9,745 bases of DNA. It comes from an uncultured Oscillospiraceae bacterium (GTDB taxonomy: Bacteria > Bacillota > Clostridia > Oscillospirales > Oscillospiraceae). The notes under the pieces were generated by a model, which saw only the letters and a list, made by a program, of their open reading frames with translations, ran no database searches and was not told the DNA's origin. Below, piece after piece: positions 1 through 5,068 of this stretch. The DNA lies in contig CAKTZN010000065.1 of assembly GCA_934635545.1 (NCBI GenBank), forward strand, positions 1 through 9,745, given 5' to 3'. The first letter of the stretch is position 1. Every line of letters begins with the position of its first letter. Made by a program: the position numbers and the translations under genes.

Positions 1-123
1 GCCGGCTCCAGCTCCGTCCCCGCGCACGTGGAGATGATGGGCTTCCTGGGCATGGGCAACAACCCCATGGTCGGCGCTACCGTTGCTGTGGCCGTGGCGG
101 TTGCCGAGGCTATGAAGGCCTGA
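1..123 (+). CDS. GGGtGRT-family protein, C-terminal fragment
   Basis: This is the 3' end of a gene that starts left of the window; 40 codons are visible, ending at TGA 121-123. The fragment is rich in Gly, Ala and Val and includes the stretches SSSVPAHVEMMGFLGMGNNP and MVGATVAVAVAVAEAM. I recognise this from memory as the conserved C-terminus of the GGGtGRT family (PF14057), proteins of roughly 330 residues that are widespread in anaerobic Firmicutes and have no firmly assigned biochemical role. The assignment rests on recall of the tail only; the GGGTGRT motif that names the family would lie outside the window. A strong hairpin about 55 bp after the stop ends the transcript. Confidence 0.7.
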   Translation, partial: AGSSSVPAHVEMMGFLGMGNNPMVGATVAVAVAVAEAMKA

Positions 124-132
124 AAATAGCCA

Positions 133-154
133 TTTGTCCACATTTTGTCCACAT
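133..154. repeat. 11-bp perfect tandem duplication
   Basis: The 11-mer TTTGTCCACAT occurs twice head to tail (133-143 and 144-154), just after the GGGtGRT stop codon. Each copy contains TTGTCCACA, one base from the DnaA-box core TTATCCACA. No function can be assigned; it may be simple slippage in a 3' untranslated region. Confidence 0.6.
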
Positions 155-178
155 TTTTGAAGAAATAAGGACATGACA

Positions 179-212
179 AAACCCGCCTGCCGCGTATGCG
201 GCAGGCGGGTTT
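179..212. terminator. Bidirectional intrinsic terminator
   Basis: A perfect 15-bp stem (179-193 with 198-212) closes a GTAT loop. The stem is GC-rich inside with AAA/TTT ends, so either strand gives a hairpin followed by U residues. It sits between the stops of two convergent genes (123 on plus, 219 on minus) and probably serves both. Confidence 0.85.
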
Positions 213-218
213 CTGCGA

Positions 219-431
219 TCAGGTCTCCTTCGGCGCGTCATGCTCATGGCATGGGGCGAAGGGATCGGGCTGGGAGCGGATCAGGGCCACGTCGTGGGCA
301 CACAGGGAGAGGTGGAACTGCGTGTTCAGCATCCTGGCGGAGATGGTGTTGGACCAGCCGTAGGATGTGAATCTCTCCAGTGCTTGCAGCGCTTCCAGCG
401 GAAGAACAGGAATAACTTCGTTTTTCATCAT
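219..431 (-). CDS. Hypothetical 70-residue protein
   Basis: I do not recognise this protein. The start ATG at 431 follows a good ribosome site, AAGGAGTG, four bases upstream; a second ATG is the next codon. The protein begins MMKNEVIPVLPLEALQALER and ends in a hydrophilic His/Asp/Glu-rich tail (CHEHDAPKET). It has no signal peptide or membrane segment, two Cys (one in LSLCAHD, one in APCHEH) and several His. It lies 28 bp downstream of the PH-domain gene on the same strand, so the two are probably co-transcribed from the promoter at 915-943 and end at the hairpin at 179-212. The ribosome site and operon position are the main reasons to believe it is translated. Confidence 0.65.
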   Translation of the reverse strand: MMKNEVIPVLPLEALQALERFTSYGWSNTISARMLNTQFHLSLCAHDVALIRSQPDPFAPCHEHDAPKET

Positions 432-459
432 ATATCACTCCTTATTCTGGTTAGATCGT

Positions 460-834
460 TTATTGCAGCGCGTATTTTGCGATGGCCTGGCCGATGGCCC
501 GGATATCGCTGCTGCCGGTAAAATCGAAATGAACCCGTCCTAAACCCGAAAAATACATTTCCAGCTCGCTGTCCAGATCGAGCAGCCCGGCTGTTTCAAT
601 GGAGAATACGGAAATTTTGCTGTAAGGCATAGAAGTAAAGTCCCGTTTTACCCCAGTAACGCCCTGAATATTACAGGAGATCACGCGCTTGTCGGTGAAC
701 ACTACAAAATCGCGCACAACGGTATACGAGCCGATCACCGTCTCGCCCGGGATCAGAAGGTCTTCCACCAGGCGGGCGCTCTTGCCGTTGTCGGGCTTGA
801 GCTTGAATATGGCTCCGTTTTCAAAATCGATCAT
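460..834 (-). CDS. Bacterial PH-domain protein (bPH_1 type)
   Basis: This is a 124-residue soluble protein that appears to be a single bacterial pleckstrin-homology domain (PF08000-like). Visible family features are the opening MIDFENGAIFKLK, the strand motif FTDKRVI (residues 46-52), the central SKISVFSIETAG (72-83), the following DLDSELEMYFSG, and a C-terminal helix ending in KYALQ. The domain is normally about 120 residues, so the protein is complete. These proteins adopt a PH fold, but ligand and role are generally unknown. The ATG at 834 fits the family N-terminus. The ribosome site AAAGGAAG is better spaced for an in-frame TTG at 841-843, which would add three residues. The frame stays open to 924, but the likely transcription start lies inside that extension. 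It probably forms an operon with the 70-residue gene downstream. Confidence 0.8.
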   Translation of the reverse strand: MIDFENGAIFKLKPDNGKSARLVEDLLIPGETVIGSYTVVRDFVVFTDKRVISCNIQGVTGVKRDFTSMPYSKISVFSIETAGLLDLDSELEMYFSGLGRVHFDFTGSSDIRAIGQAIAKYALQ

Positions 835-914
835 ATTTGTCAAAAGTCTTCCTTTCTGCGATCTGACGCGACGGCGCCTCCGCACGTTCAGATATCGCAA
901 ATTTTGCTGGTAAT

Positions 915-943
915 AAGATACCATATTCTGTCATGGTTTTCAA
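915..943 (-). promoter_or_regulatory. Sigma-A-type promoter for the PH-domain operon
   Basis: Read on the minus strand, TTGAAA (938-943) and TATCTT (915-920) are separated by exactly 17 bp. Transcription should start near 908, giving a leader of about 70 nt before the ATG at 834. Confidence 0.6.
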
Positions 944-988
944 GGGATTCCATTATGAAAAAAAGGAATTCAGTCGGAAAAGCTGCTC

Positions 989-1017
989 TTGACCGGCTGA
1001 AAAGATTGTGGTATAGT
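989..1017 (+). promoter_or_regulatory. Sigma-A-type promoter for the riboswitch-exporter unit
   Basis: TTGACC (989-994) and TATAGT (1012-1017) are separated by 17 bp. The expected start at about 1024 coincides with the first base of the structured leader, which supports both calls. Confidence 0.8.
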
Positions 1018-1023
1018 AGCGTC

Positions 1024-1107
1024 AGGTTCGCCGCCGGGTGGGCCGGAAGCGTTTTTTCTGCATCGTTAGGCCGTTGAAGATGCAGAAGGGACGCTATTTT
1101 TGTTTTT
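1024..1107 (+). promoter_or_regulatory. Probable guanidine riboswitch (class IV/mepA-like), transcriptional
   Basis: The leader between the promoter and the exporter gene folds into two hairpins. The first pairs 1025-1032 with 1037-1044 (eight pairs, some G-U) around a GCCG loop. The second pairs 1056-1064 with 1079-1087 around a 14-nt loop containing GGCC. Loop one GCC (1033-1035) can pair with loop two GGC (1069-1071), a possible kissing interaction. The second hairpin extends at its base into an intrinsic terminator. Downstream is a Gdx-type guanidinium exporter, the classic cargo of guanidine riboswitches. Two parallel hairpins with loop-loop contact and an overlapping terminator fit what I recall of the guanidine-IV (mepA) class found in Clostridia. 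The leader lacks the paired ACGR loops of class II, and I do not recognise class I or III. Guanidine sensing is well supported by context; the class is an inference from architecture. Confidence 0.65.
1048..1107 (+). terminator. Leader terminator upstream of gdx
   Basis: Bases 1048-1064 pair with 1079-1095 over 17 continuous positions, including three U-G pairs in the lower stem. Five T, one G and five T (1097-1107) follow. The hairpin ends 18 bp before the exporter ATG, so it is an attenuator rather than the end of a gene. Its upper part is the second hairpin of the proposed aptamer, so ligand-induced folding could oppose completion of the lower stem. Confidence 0.8.
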
Positions 1108-1125
1108 ATGGGAGGAATTTCACCT

Positions 1126-1446
1126 ATGGCATGGGTATTTCTGGGAATTGCCGGACTGATGGAGGTGTTCTGGGCCACCTGCCTGAAGCTGTCCGAGGGA
1201 TTTACGAAGCTGGGCTTCTCCGCGCTGACCATCGTGGGGATGCTGGTCAGCTTCGGCCTGCTGTCGCAGGCCATGAAGACGCTGCCCCTGGGCACGGCCT
1301 ACGGCATCTGGACGGGCATCGGCGCACTGGGCGCGGTGATCGTGGGTCTGGTGCTGTTCAAGGAACCGGCCACCGCGTGGCGGATGTTCTTTGCCGCCCT
1401 GCTGCTGATCGGCATCGTGGGACTGAAGATCACCTCGCCGTCGTAA
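1126..1446 (+). CDS. gdx: Guanidinium exporter, SMR family (Gdx/SugE)
   Basis: This 106-residue membrane protein of the small multidrug resistance family has four predicted transmembrane helices: about 2-20, 30-48, 57-78 and 84-102. Gdx proteins work as dual-topology dimers that exchange guanidinium for protons. Key residues fall at the positions known from Gdx-Clo: E13 (central proton/substrate carboxylate), W16, S42, Y59 and W62. The stretch KTLPLGTAYGIWTGIGALGA (51-70) is typical of the Gdx/SugE branch rather than the EmrE-type multidrug branch. The start is the ATG at 1126, with GGAGGA (1111-1116) nine bases upstream; an in-frame ATG at 1108 precedes that ribosome site and is not used. 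It is a single gene with its own promoter, regulatory leader and terminator. Quaternary-ammonium export (SugE sense) is a weaker alternative. Confidence 0.93.
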   Translation: MAWVFLGIAGLMEVFWATCLKLSEGFTKLGFSALTIVGMLVSFGLLSQAMKTLPLGTAYGIWTGIGALGAVIVGLVLFKEPATAWRMFFAALLLIGIVGLKITSPS

Positions 1447-1463
1447 GAGGCGGGATACAGAAG

Positions 1464-1493
1464 AACGCCCCCGGACAAATGTCCGGGGGCGTT
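1464..1493. terminator. Intrinsic terminator after gdx, probably shared
   Basis: A perfect stem of 12 GC-rich pairs (1465-1476 with 1481-1492), plus one A-T pair, closes an AAAT loop and is followed by TTTT on the plus strand. Flanking GATACA (1454-1459) and TGTATC (1495-1500) can extend the stem. The convergent surface-protein gene ends at 1537, so the hairpin probably also terminates that transcript, although the minus-strand T tract is weaker. Confidence 0.85.
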
Positions 1494-1536
1494 TTGTATC
1501 ACTGCGTATCAGGTGTTACGCCGTGTCAGGGGAGAA

Positions 1537-3732
1537 TTATTCCTCGTCCTTGCGCTTCTTGATGACCAGCGCGGCGCCGCCCAGAGACAGCAGGGAGGTC
1601 ATGGCGTACAGGGCGATGCCCATATCGCCGGTCTTCACAGAGGGAATCGGCTTGGGCGTGGGCTTAGGGTTGGGCTTGGGCCCCGGGCCGGGCTTGTAGC
1701 TATACTTGTTGGTGAAGGTGATGTTTTTGCTCTCCAGGATAGGCGTATCACCGTCGAACACGACAGAGATGTCGTAGGTCTTGGTATCATACGTCCAATG
1801 GAGGGCGGAACCGGCTTCCTTGATCGTCAGCGTGATCTTACCCTGCTGATCGACGTGATCTCTCAGATCATCCGCGGTAAGCGTGACCGGCAGATTTCCG
1901 GAGTAGACGCCGTCCTTGCCCTTCGTCATGTCCTTGAGCTCCAGCGTACCGACCTTCTTGTCACCCAGATAGGCTTCAAAGATGAAGTTGGGGATAGACG
2001 CGGGCTGATTACTGCCGGTGGCGACCTCGATCTTCTTGCTGATGGGGATGCTCACGGTGTAAGGAGCGTAGTAGTTAGCGACCCAGGCGGTGGTGGTCAT
2101 ATCCGCTTTGATCACGGCAGAGGTGGGAGTATCGACAGCGGGCTCCTCGGGATCTGTCACAAGGGCGTTGGCCACTGCACTCGGTCTGGGGGCGTCGTAC
2201 TCGATAACGGTTTTCAAATGCTTGTAGTTGCTGGGAGCCGCAACGGGGGCGCGCTCCACAACGACATAATCTCCCTCGGGCAGAGTGGCGGTTATGCGGC
2301 CGCGCATGTCACCGGCCGCAACGGTAACGGTGACACCGGCCAGAACAGGCGCGTCCTTGGTGATGTCGGCATTCCTGGCATACACATCAAAGATGAAGGT
2401 CATCTCCTTGTCCGCATAGACAGGAGCGTTATCAGTGTCCACCAGGTCTTTATTGATCACCAGAGTACCGGTCTTCAGCGTGTTGGTGATGGTGAAGCTG
2501 GTGGGATCATAGCTGGTGACATAATGCTCCACAGAGAATTCCCGAACGCTGTACTCGATATCATTACCATTTTTGTCAGTCTCGGGAACGATAAAGGTGT
2601 GAGTCCATCTGTCTGTGCCATTGGAATTGATCACAACAGAATCGCCGCAAGGGGTATCGCCGGCCATCAACTGCACGGTGATGGAGCCGGGACGCAGATC
2701 GAGTTTGTTGCCATTGTCCTTCCAAACCTTGGTCACGGTGATCTCGATCATTTCGGGTTCAGGAGCAGCGTTTTTCTCATAGGTGTTGGTGACGGCGAGG
2801 CGCATACCTTCCTTATCGAGTGTGACGGTTTCGGGGATATTGTTGCTTACCCAGGTGTAACCACTGGGAGCGGGGTGCGAGGTCTCGGTCACGGTGTATT
2901 TCTTGCCGACCTCAAGCTCAATTTGTGCAGAAGAGGCGGTGCTGCTGACGGAACCGGCGGGAACCTTGACCTGAACATTATCAGCAACGACAATGCCCTG
3001 TTCATCCGTCACCTTGAAGGTGAAGGTCAGGTCTTCGGTCACATCGGCGGCTTCAACAGAAGCAAGCGTTTTGCTGATGGACAGACTTGCCTTGACAGGT
3101 TCGATCTGCTCCTGCACAACAGCGGTAATGTTAAAGTCAAAGCCGTCATCAGTCTTGCAGTGCTCCACAGCCCAGTTGAATTCCTCGACAGTGCTGTAAG
3201 TGACCTCAATGTTTTTTGTCAGGAACACTTCGCCATTATTATCATAAACCGTTGCGGTGCACTTGATCGTCACCGGCGTGTTGTAGGTCGGGCGGCTTCC
3301 ATCGGAGAAATCCTTGTGCCACTGGCGTTCGTTATCACGAACACCTTCGATAGTGTACTCCTGGCCGCTGAAGCTTGCCTTGACATTGGAAATGATCGTG
3401 TTGTATTTCGTGCCGTTATAGGTGATCGTTCCGTCAAAGTCGACGTCGATATGTGTAGCGACAAAGGTGGCGGGATCAGGATCCTTATACTCGCCGCCAG
3501 GGCCGCCGCCACCGCCGGGATTTCCGCCGGGACCGCCACCACCGCCGGGGTTTCCGCCATGGTCACCACCGCCGGGGCTGCCGTCGATATAGGCGACTGC
3601 CTCGTTCTCCTGGGTCTGCAGCTCGATGGCTGCGCTGTCGTCCACGACGTCATCCGCCGCGAACACCGCTGTGGGAATCAGCGACAGTGCCATGAGCAAG
3701 CACAGCACCAGGCTGATCACTTTCTTTTTCAT
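1537..3732 (-). CDS. Sortase-anchored, pilin-like surface protein with Cna-B/Spy0128-type domains
   Basis: This is a 731-residue secreted surface protein. Residues 1-25 form a signal peptide (MKKKVISLVLCLLMALSLIP, cleavage near AVFA). Residues 51-80 are Gly/Pro-rich, with NPGGGGGPGG twice. About 90-210 is a beta-rich region I do not recognise. Four Ig-like stalk domains follow, each with a candidate Lys-Glu-Asn set for an internal isopeptide bond: about 213-320 (K221, E283, N316); 328-420, Cna_B-like (K335 in VTKVW, E398, N417); 421-556, less clear (K428, E493, N553); and 558-678, Spy0128/FctA-like (K566 or K567, E639, N675). A Pro/Lys/Gly-rich wall spacer (680-697), the sorting motif SVKTGD (698-703), a hydrophobic helix (704-724) and KKRKDEE end the protein. 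Such proteins are covalently attached to peptidoglycan or pili by sortase. The ATG at 3732 has AAAGGAGAG upstream. The gene stands alone; no sortase or second pilin lies nearby. It reads less GC-rich than its neighbours, as if acquired or fast-evolving. Confidence 0.85.
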   Translation of the reverse strand: MKKKVISLVLCLLMALSLIPTAVFAADDVVDDSAAIELQTQENEAVAYIDGSPGGGDHGGNPGGGGGPGGNPGGGGGPGGEYKDPDPATFVATHIDVDFDGTITYNGTKYNTIISNVKASFSGQEYTIEGVRDNERQWHKDFSDGSRPTYNTPVTIKCTATVYDNNGEVFLTKNIEVTYSTVEEFNWAVEHCKTDDGFDFNITAVVQEQIEPVKASLSISKTLASVEAADVTEDLTFTFKVTDEQGIVVADNVQVKVPAGSVSSTASSAQIELEVGKKYTVTETSHPAPSGYTWVSNNIPETVTLDKEGMRLAVTNTYEKNAAPEPEMIEITVTKVWKDNGNKLDLRPGSITVQLMAGDTPCGDSVVINSNGTDRWTHTFIVPETDKNGNDIEYSVREFSVEHYVTSYDPTSFTITNTLKTGTLVINKDLVDTDNAPVYADKEMTFIFDVYARNADITKDAPVLAGVTVTVAAGDMRGRITATLPEGDYVVVERAPVAAPSNYKHLKTVIEYDAPRPSAVANALVTDPEEPAVDTPTSAVIKADMTTTAWVANYYAPYTVSIPISKKIEVATGSNQPASIPNFIFEAYLGDKKVGTLELKDMTKGKDGVYSGNLPVTLTADDLRDHVDQQGKITLTIKEAGSALHWTYDTKTYDISVVFDGDTPILESKNITFTNKYSYKPGPGPKPNPKPTPKPIPSVKTGDMGIALYAMTSLLSLGGAALVIKKRKDEE
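3493..3552 (-). repeat. 30-bp tandem repeat encoding NPGGGGGPGG twice
   Basis: Two adjacent 30-bp units (3493-3522 and 3523-3552) match at 25 of 30 positions and encode identical ten-residue units of the Gly/Pro-rich linker after the signal peptide. A partial related unit precedes them in the protein. Such repeats can change copy number. Confidence 0.75.
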
Positions 3733-3773
3733 AGTCTGCTCTCCTTTCGCTCTGTTGCATGTTGTCCTGCATT

Positions 3774-3798
3774 TCTGGAAATGTATACCAGTTCCAGA
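3774..3798 (-). other. 5' untranslated stem-loop of the surface-protein mRNA
   Basis: Seven pairs (3774-3780 with 3792-3798) form at the predicted 5' end of the surface-protein transcript, whose start is expected at about 3799. Hairpins at the extreme 5' end often protect mRNA from decay. The function here is inferred. Confidence 0.4.
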
Positions 3799-3805
3799 TG
3801 GCAAC

Positions 3806-3834
3806 AGTATACTATACAACGCTAGGAATGTAAA
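3806..3834 (-). promoter_or_regulatory. Sigma-A-type promoter for the surface-protein gene
   Basis: On the minus strand TTTACA (3829-3834) and TATACT (3806-3811) are separated by 17 bp. The predicted start near 3799 leaves a leader of about 67 nt before the ATG at 3732. Confidence 0.7.
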
Positions 3835-3909
3835 GGCGGAAAAGGTTACAAAACAGACAAAAAACTAATCTAGTGTTAATTATTACATGGAGATGGGGAG
3901 ACCGCTGTC

Positions 3910-3967
3910 ATACGCATAGCGAAGCACCGCCAGCCTACCGGGGCGGTAGGCTGACGGTGCGTCGTAT
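3910..3967. other. Large hairpin downstream of the 20-codon ORF
   Basis: Nine perfect pairs (3931-3939 with 3945-3953) continue after one C-A mismatch into six more (3924-3929 with 3955-3960). After unpaired bases, ATACG (3910-3914) pairs with CGTAT (3963-3967). Neither strand shows a U run next to the stem, so it is not a textbook intrinsic terminator. It begins 12 bp after the stop of the 20-codon ORF and lies between that ORF and the surface-protein promoter, all on the minus strand. It could be a U-poor terminator, an RNA stability element or part of a structured RNA. Confidence 0.6.
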
Positions 3968-3979
3968 ATACGCCCTGTG

Positions 3980-4042
3980 TCAGCAGCCGAAGAAGCTGCA
4001 CAGCATCTTCAGCAGGGAAGCGCAGTCAAAGTTGCAGAACAT
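3980..4042 (-). CDS. Candidate 20-residue Cys-rich peptide
   Basis: A complete ORF encodes MFCNFDCASLLKMLCSFFGC, ending at TGA 3980-3982. Support comes from its signals, not similarity. A full AGGAGG (4051-4056) lies eight bases before the ATG. A promoter with perfect TATAAT lies about 40 nt further upstream. A strong hairpin follows the stop. The peptide has four Cys (3, 7, 15, 20), a hydrophobic amphipathic-looking middle (LLKMLCSFF) and almost no charge. It could be a leader peptide for the surface-protein gene downstream on the same strand, a membrane-active or metal-binding microprotein, or a modified-peptide precursor; no modifying enzyme is nearby. I do not recognise a family. It is well below the size most gene callers report. 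Confidence 0.55.
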   Translation of the reverse strand: MFCNFDCASLLKMLCSFFGC

Positions 4043-4089
4043 TTCTGTGACCTCCTGGATATTGGATTTGCTCTTGCAAGAACACGGCC

Positions 4090-4118
4090 ATTATACCCCG
4101 CCTGCCGCAGCATTGCAA
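4090..4118 (-). promoter_or_regulatory. Strong sigma-A-type promoter for the 20-codon ORF
   Basis: On the minus strand TTGCAA (4113-4118) and a perfect TATAAT (4090-4095) are separated by 17 bp. The predicted start near 4083 gives a leader of about 40 nt. This is one of the best promoter matches in the window, and no longer gene follows it before the surface-protein promoter. Confidence 0.75.
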
Positions 4119-4127
4119 ATGCAATGC
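4110..4127. promoter_or_regulatory. Perfect palindrome over the -35 (candidate operator)
   Basis: GCATTGC (4110-4116) and GCAATGC (4121-4127) form a perfect inverted repeat around AAAT. The repeat covers the -35 hexamer of the promoter at 4090-4118, a typical place for a repressor to bind. No regulator gene is adjacent. Confidence 0.4.
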
Positions 4128-4168
4128 TTGCCAGAAATGGATGGGAATATTCTGGGCAGCAAAGGACT

Positions 4169-4315
4169 AAATTGGCCCCCTCTGACGAGGGGGCTGTCGA
4201 GCAAAGCGAGACTGGGGGAGAGACTGAATTTGCGGTGGTTTCTTGCGTTTATTGTCTCTCCCTCCGTCTCGGCTCACGCCGAGACACCTCCCTCGTCAGA
4301 GGGAGGCAAAGTTTT
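4169..4315. mobile_element. MITE-like palindromic repeat element
   Basis: Two long imperfect inverted arms (about 4169-4224 and 4254-4315) flank a 29-bp centre. Bases 4208-4224 match the reverse complement of 4254-4270 at 15 of 17 positions, and the outer arms share the core CCTCTGACGAGGG. Each arm has its own hairpin: 4176-4182 with 4187-4193 on the left; 4287-4294 with 4299-4306 and 4266-4273 with 4278-4285 on the right. There is no coding capacity. I recall similar CCCTCTGACGAGGG palindromes scattered between genes in many gut Clostridia, consistent with a non-autonomous element; this is recall, not a search. It begins 18 bp after the stop of the proline-rich operon and may act as its transcription stop. 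Exact ends and a target duplication could not be fixed. Confidence 0.65.
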
Positions 4316-4332
4316 CTCGGAATTGTCAAGTC

Positions 4333-4683
4333 TCACAGAATCAGCAGCAGTCCGATGGCGATCAGCAGCTCCTCGTCGGCCTTCTGCCGGAACAGGAAGA
4401 ACAGCAGGAACAACAGCAGCAGGTCGCCGGTGTCCAGATCATCCGGGTGCAGCGCGTCCAGTATCCCCTTGCCGAAGGCGATCTCCGGCGGACGCTTGGG
4501 CGGGGGAGGCGGCGCGCCGGAGGGCGGTTTGGGCGGCGGCTTCGGCGGCTGCTGGGGCCTTGGCGGAGGCGGGGGACTCTGTCCGGAGGGCCTGCGGGAC
4601 GGAGGCGGCAGCGGGCCGTCGTCCATGGAGGCCCGCACATACTGCCCCTGCTCCTGGCGGCCATAGCGGTCATACAATGTCAA
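4333..4683 (-). CDS. Hypothetical proline-rich protein with hydrophobic C-terminus
   Basis: This is the third gene of the minus-strand operon, 116 residues. A short polar head (YDRYGRQEQGQY) is followed by a Pro-rich segment (about 24-66, with runs of four to five Pro), a charged bridge, then two Leu/Phe/Ile-rich stretches (88-98, LLLLFLLFFLF, and 106-116) separated by RQKADEE. That suggests a membrane hairpin or tail anchor with a Pro-rich extramembrane arm. The probable start is TTG at 4681-4683, with GGAGGGAGG just upstream; an in-frame TTG at 4675-4677 is an alternative. No ATG is usable before residue 20. The start overlaps the end of the previous gene by 14 bp, so translation is probably coupled. 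I recall similar YDRYGR-plus-polyproline proteins in Clostridia but know no function. Confidence 0.75.
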   Translation of the reverse strand: MTLYDRYGRQEQGQYVRASMDDGPLPPPSRRPSGQSPPPPPRPQQPPKPPPKPPSGAPPPPPKRPPEIAFGKGILDALHPDDLDTGDLLLLFLLFFLFRQKADEELLIAIGLLLIL

Positions 4684-5038
4684 GCCCTCCCTCCGTCAAA
4701 AACCGTTTGCCGATGCAGATCAGATGCGCCAGCTTCGCCGCCCGCTCCACCTTGGGCTGCTTCTCCTCCTTCAGAAAGGGCCGCAGGGCGTAGAGAAGCT
4801 GGGTGGTCTGGCTGTTGGACTGTCGCAGATCCTGCAGAAGCGGCAGGAATCTGGCCAGCAGCATAGGATCGAAGCCGCCGCCATCCGCGGTCGGCGGCGG
4901 GCCGTTTGGCGGCGGGGGAGGCGGCGGAGGCGCGGCCTGTGCCGCTCCGCCGGAGAGCTGCTGAGCCATCTGGATGATGCGCTGCATGGCCGCCGGGTCG
5001 TTGAGCATCGCGTTGAGCTTGCTGTCCATATCCTCCAT
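4670..5038 (-). CDS. Hypothetical protein with polyproline linker
   Basis: This is the middle gene of the operon, 122 residues. An N-terminal helical segment (about 1-30, MDSKLNAMLNDPAAMQRIIQ) is joined through a run of eight Pro and a Gly/Pro-rich linker (37-56) to a second helical part (57-115) with LLARFLPLLQD and LLYALRPFLKEEKQPKVERA. There is no signal peptide. AGGAGG lies seven bases before the ATG at 5038. The layout resembles an uncharacterised family I have seen in spore-forming Clostridia (NDPEAM head, LRPFLK tail), but I know no function. The gap from the upstream gene is 30 bp and the downstream gene overlaps by 14 bp, so the three products are probably made together. Confidence 0.78.
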   Translation of the reverse strand: MEDMDSKLNAMLNDPAAMQRIIQMAQQLSGGAAQAAPPPPPPPPNGPPPTADGGGFDPMLLARFLPLLQDLRQSNSQTTQLLYALRPFLKEEKQPKVERAAKLAHLICIGKRFLTEGGLDIV

Positions 5039-5068
5039 ACCGCCGCCTCCTTTCCGCTGTGGTTTCGC

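Noticed and set aside
835..924. N-terminal extension of the PH-domain protein
   Set aside because: The extra residues are Arg-rich and unlike the family, most of the segment precedes or overlaps the predicted transcription start, and the family begins at MIDFENG.
1018..1096. A closing stem AGCGTC (1018-1023) with GACGCT (1090-1095) as the antiterminator
   Set aside because: The -10 box ends at 1017, so the transcript should begin near 1024 and lack the first strand. The second AGCGT copy at 1048-1052 forms the real lower terminator stem.
1513..3825. Plus-strand open frame of 770 codons
   Set aside because: It lies entirely antisense to the surface-protein gene, which has a signal peptide, recognisable domains, a sorting signal, a ribosome site and a promoter. 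The plus frame has none of these and its product resembles no family.
3900..4332. CRISPR array or phage attachment site
   Set aside because: There are no regularly spaced direct repeats, no cas or integrase genes and no tRNA. The repeats are inverted and belong to one hairpin and one MITE-like element.
4243..4866. Plus-strand open frames opposite the proline-rich operon
   Set aside because: They are shadows of low-complexity proline codons, without ribosome sites or recognisable products. One also runs through the palindromic element.
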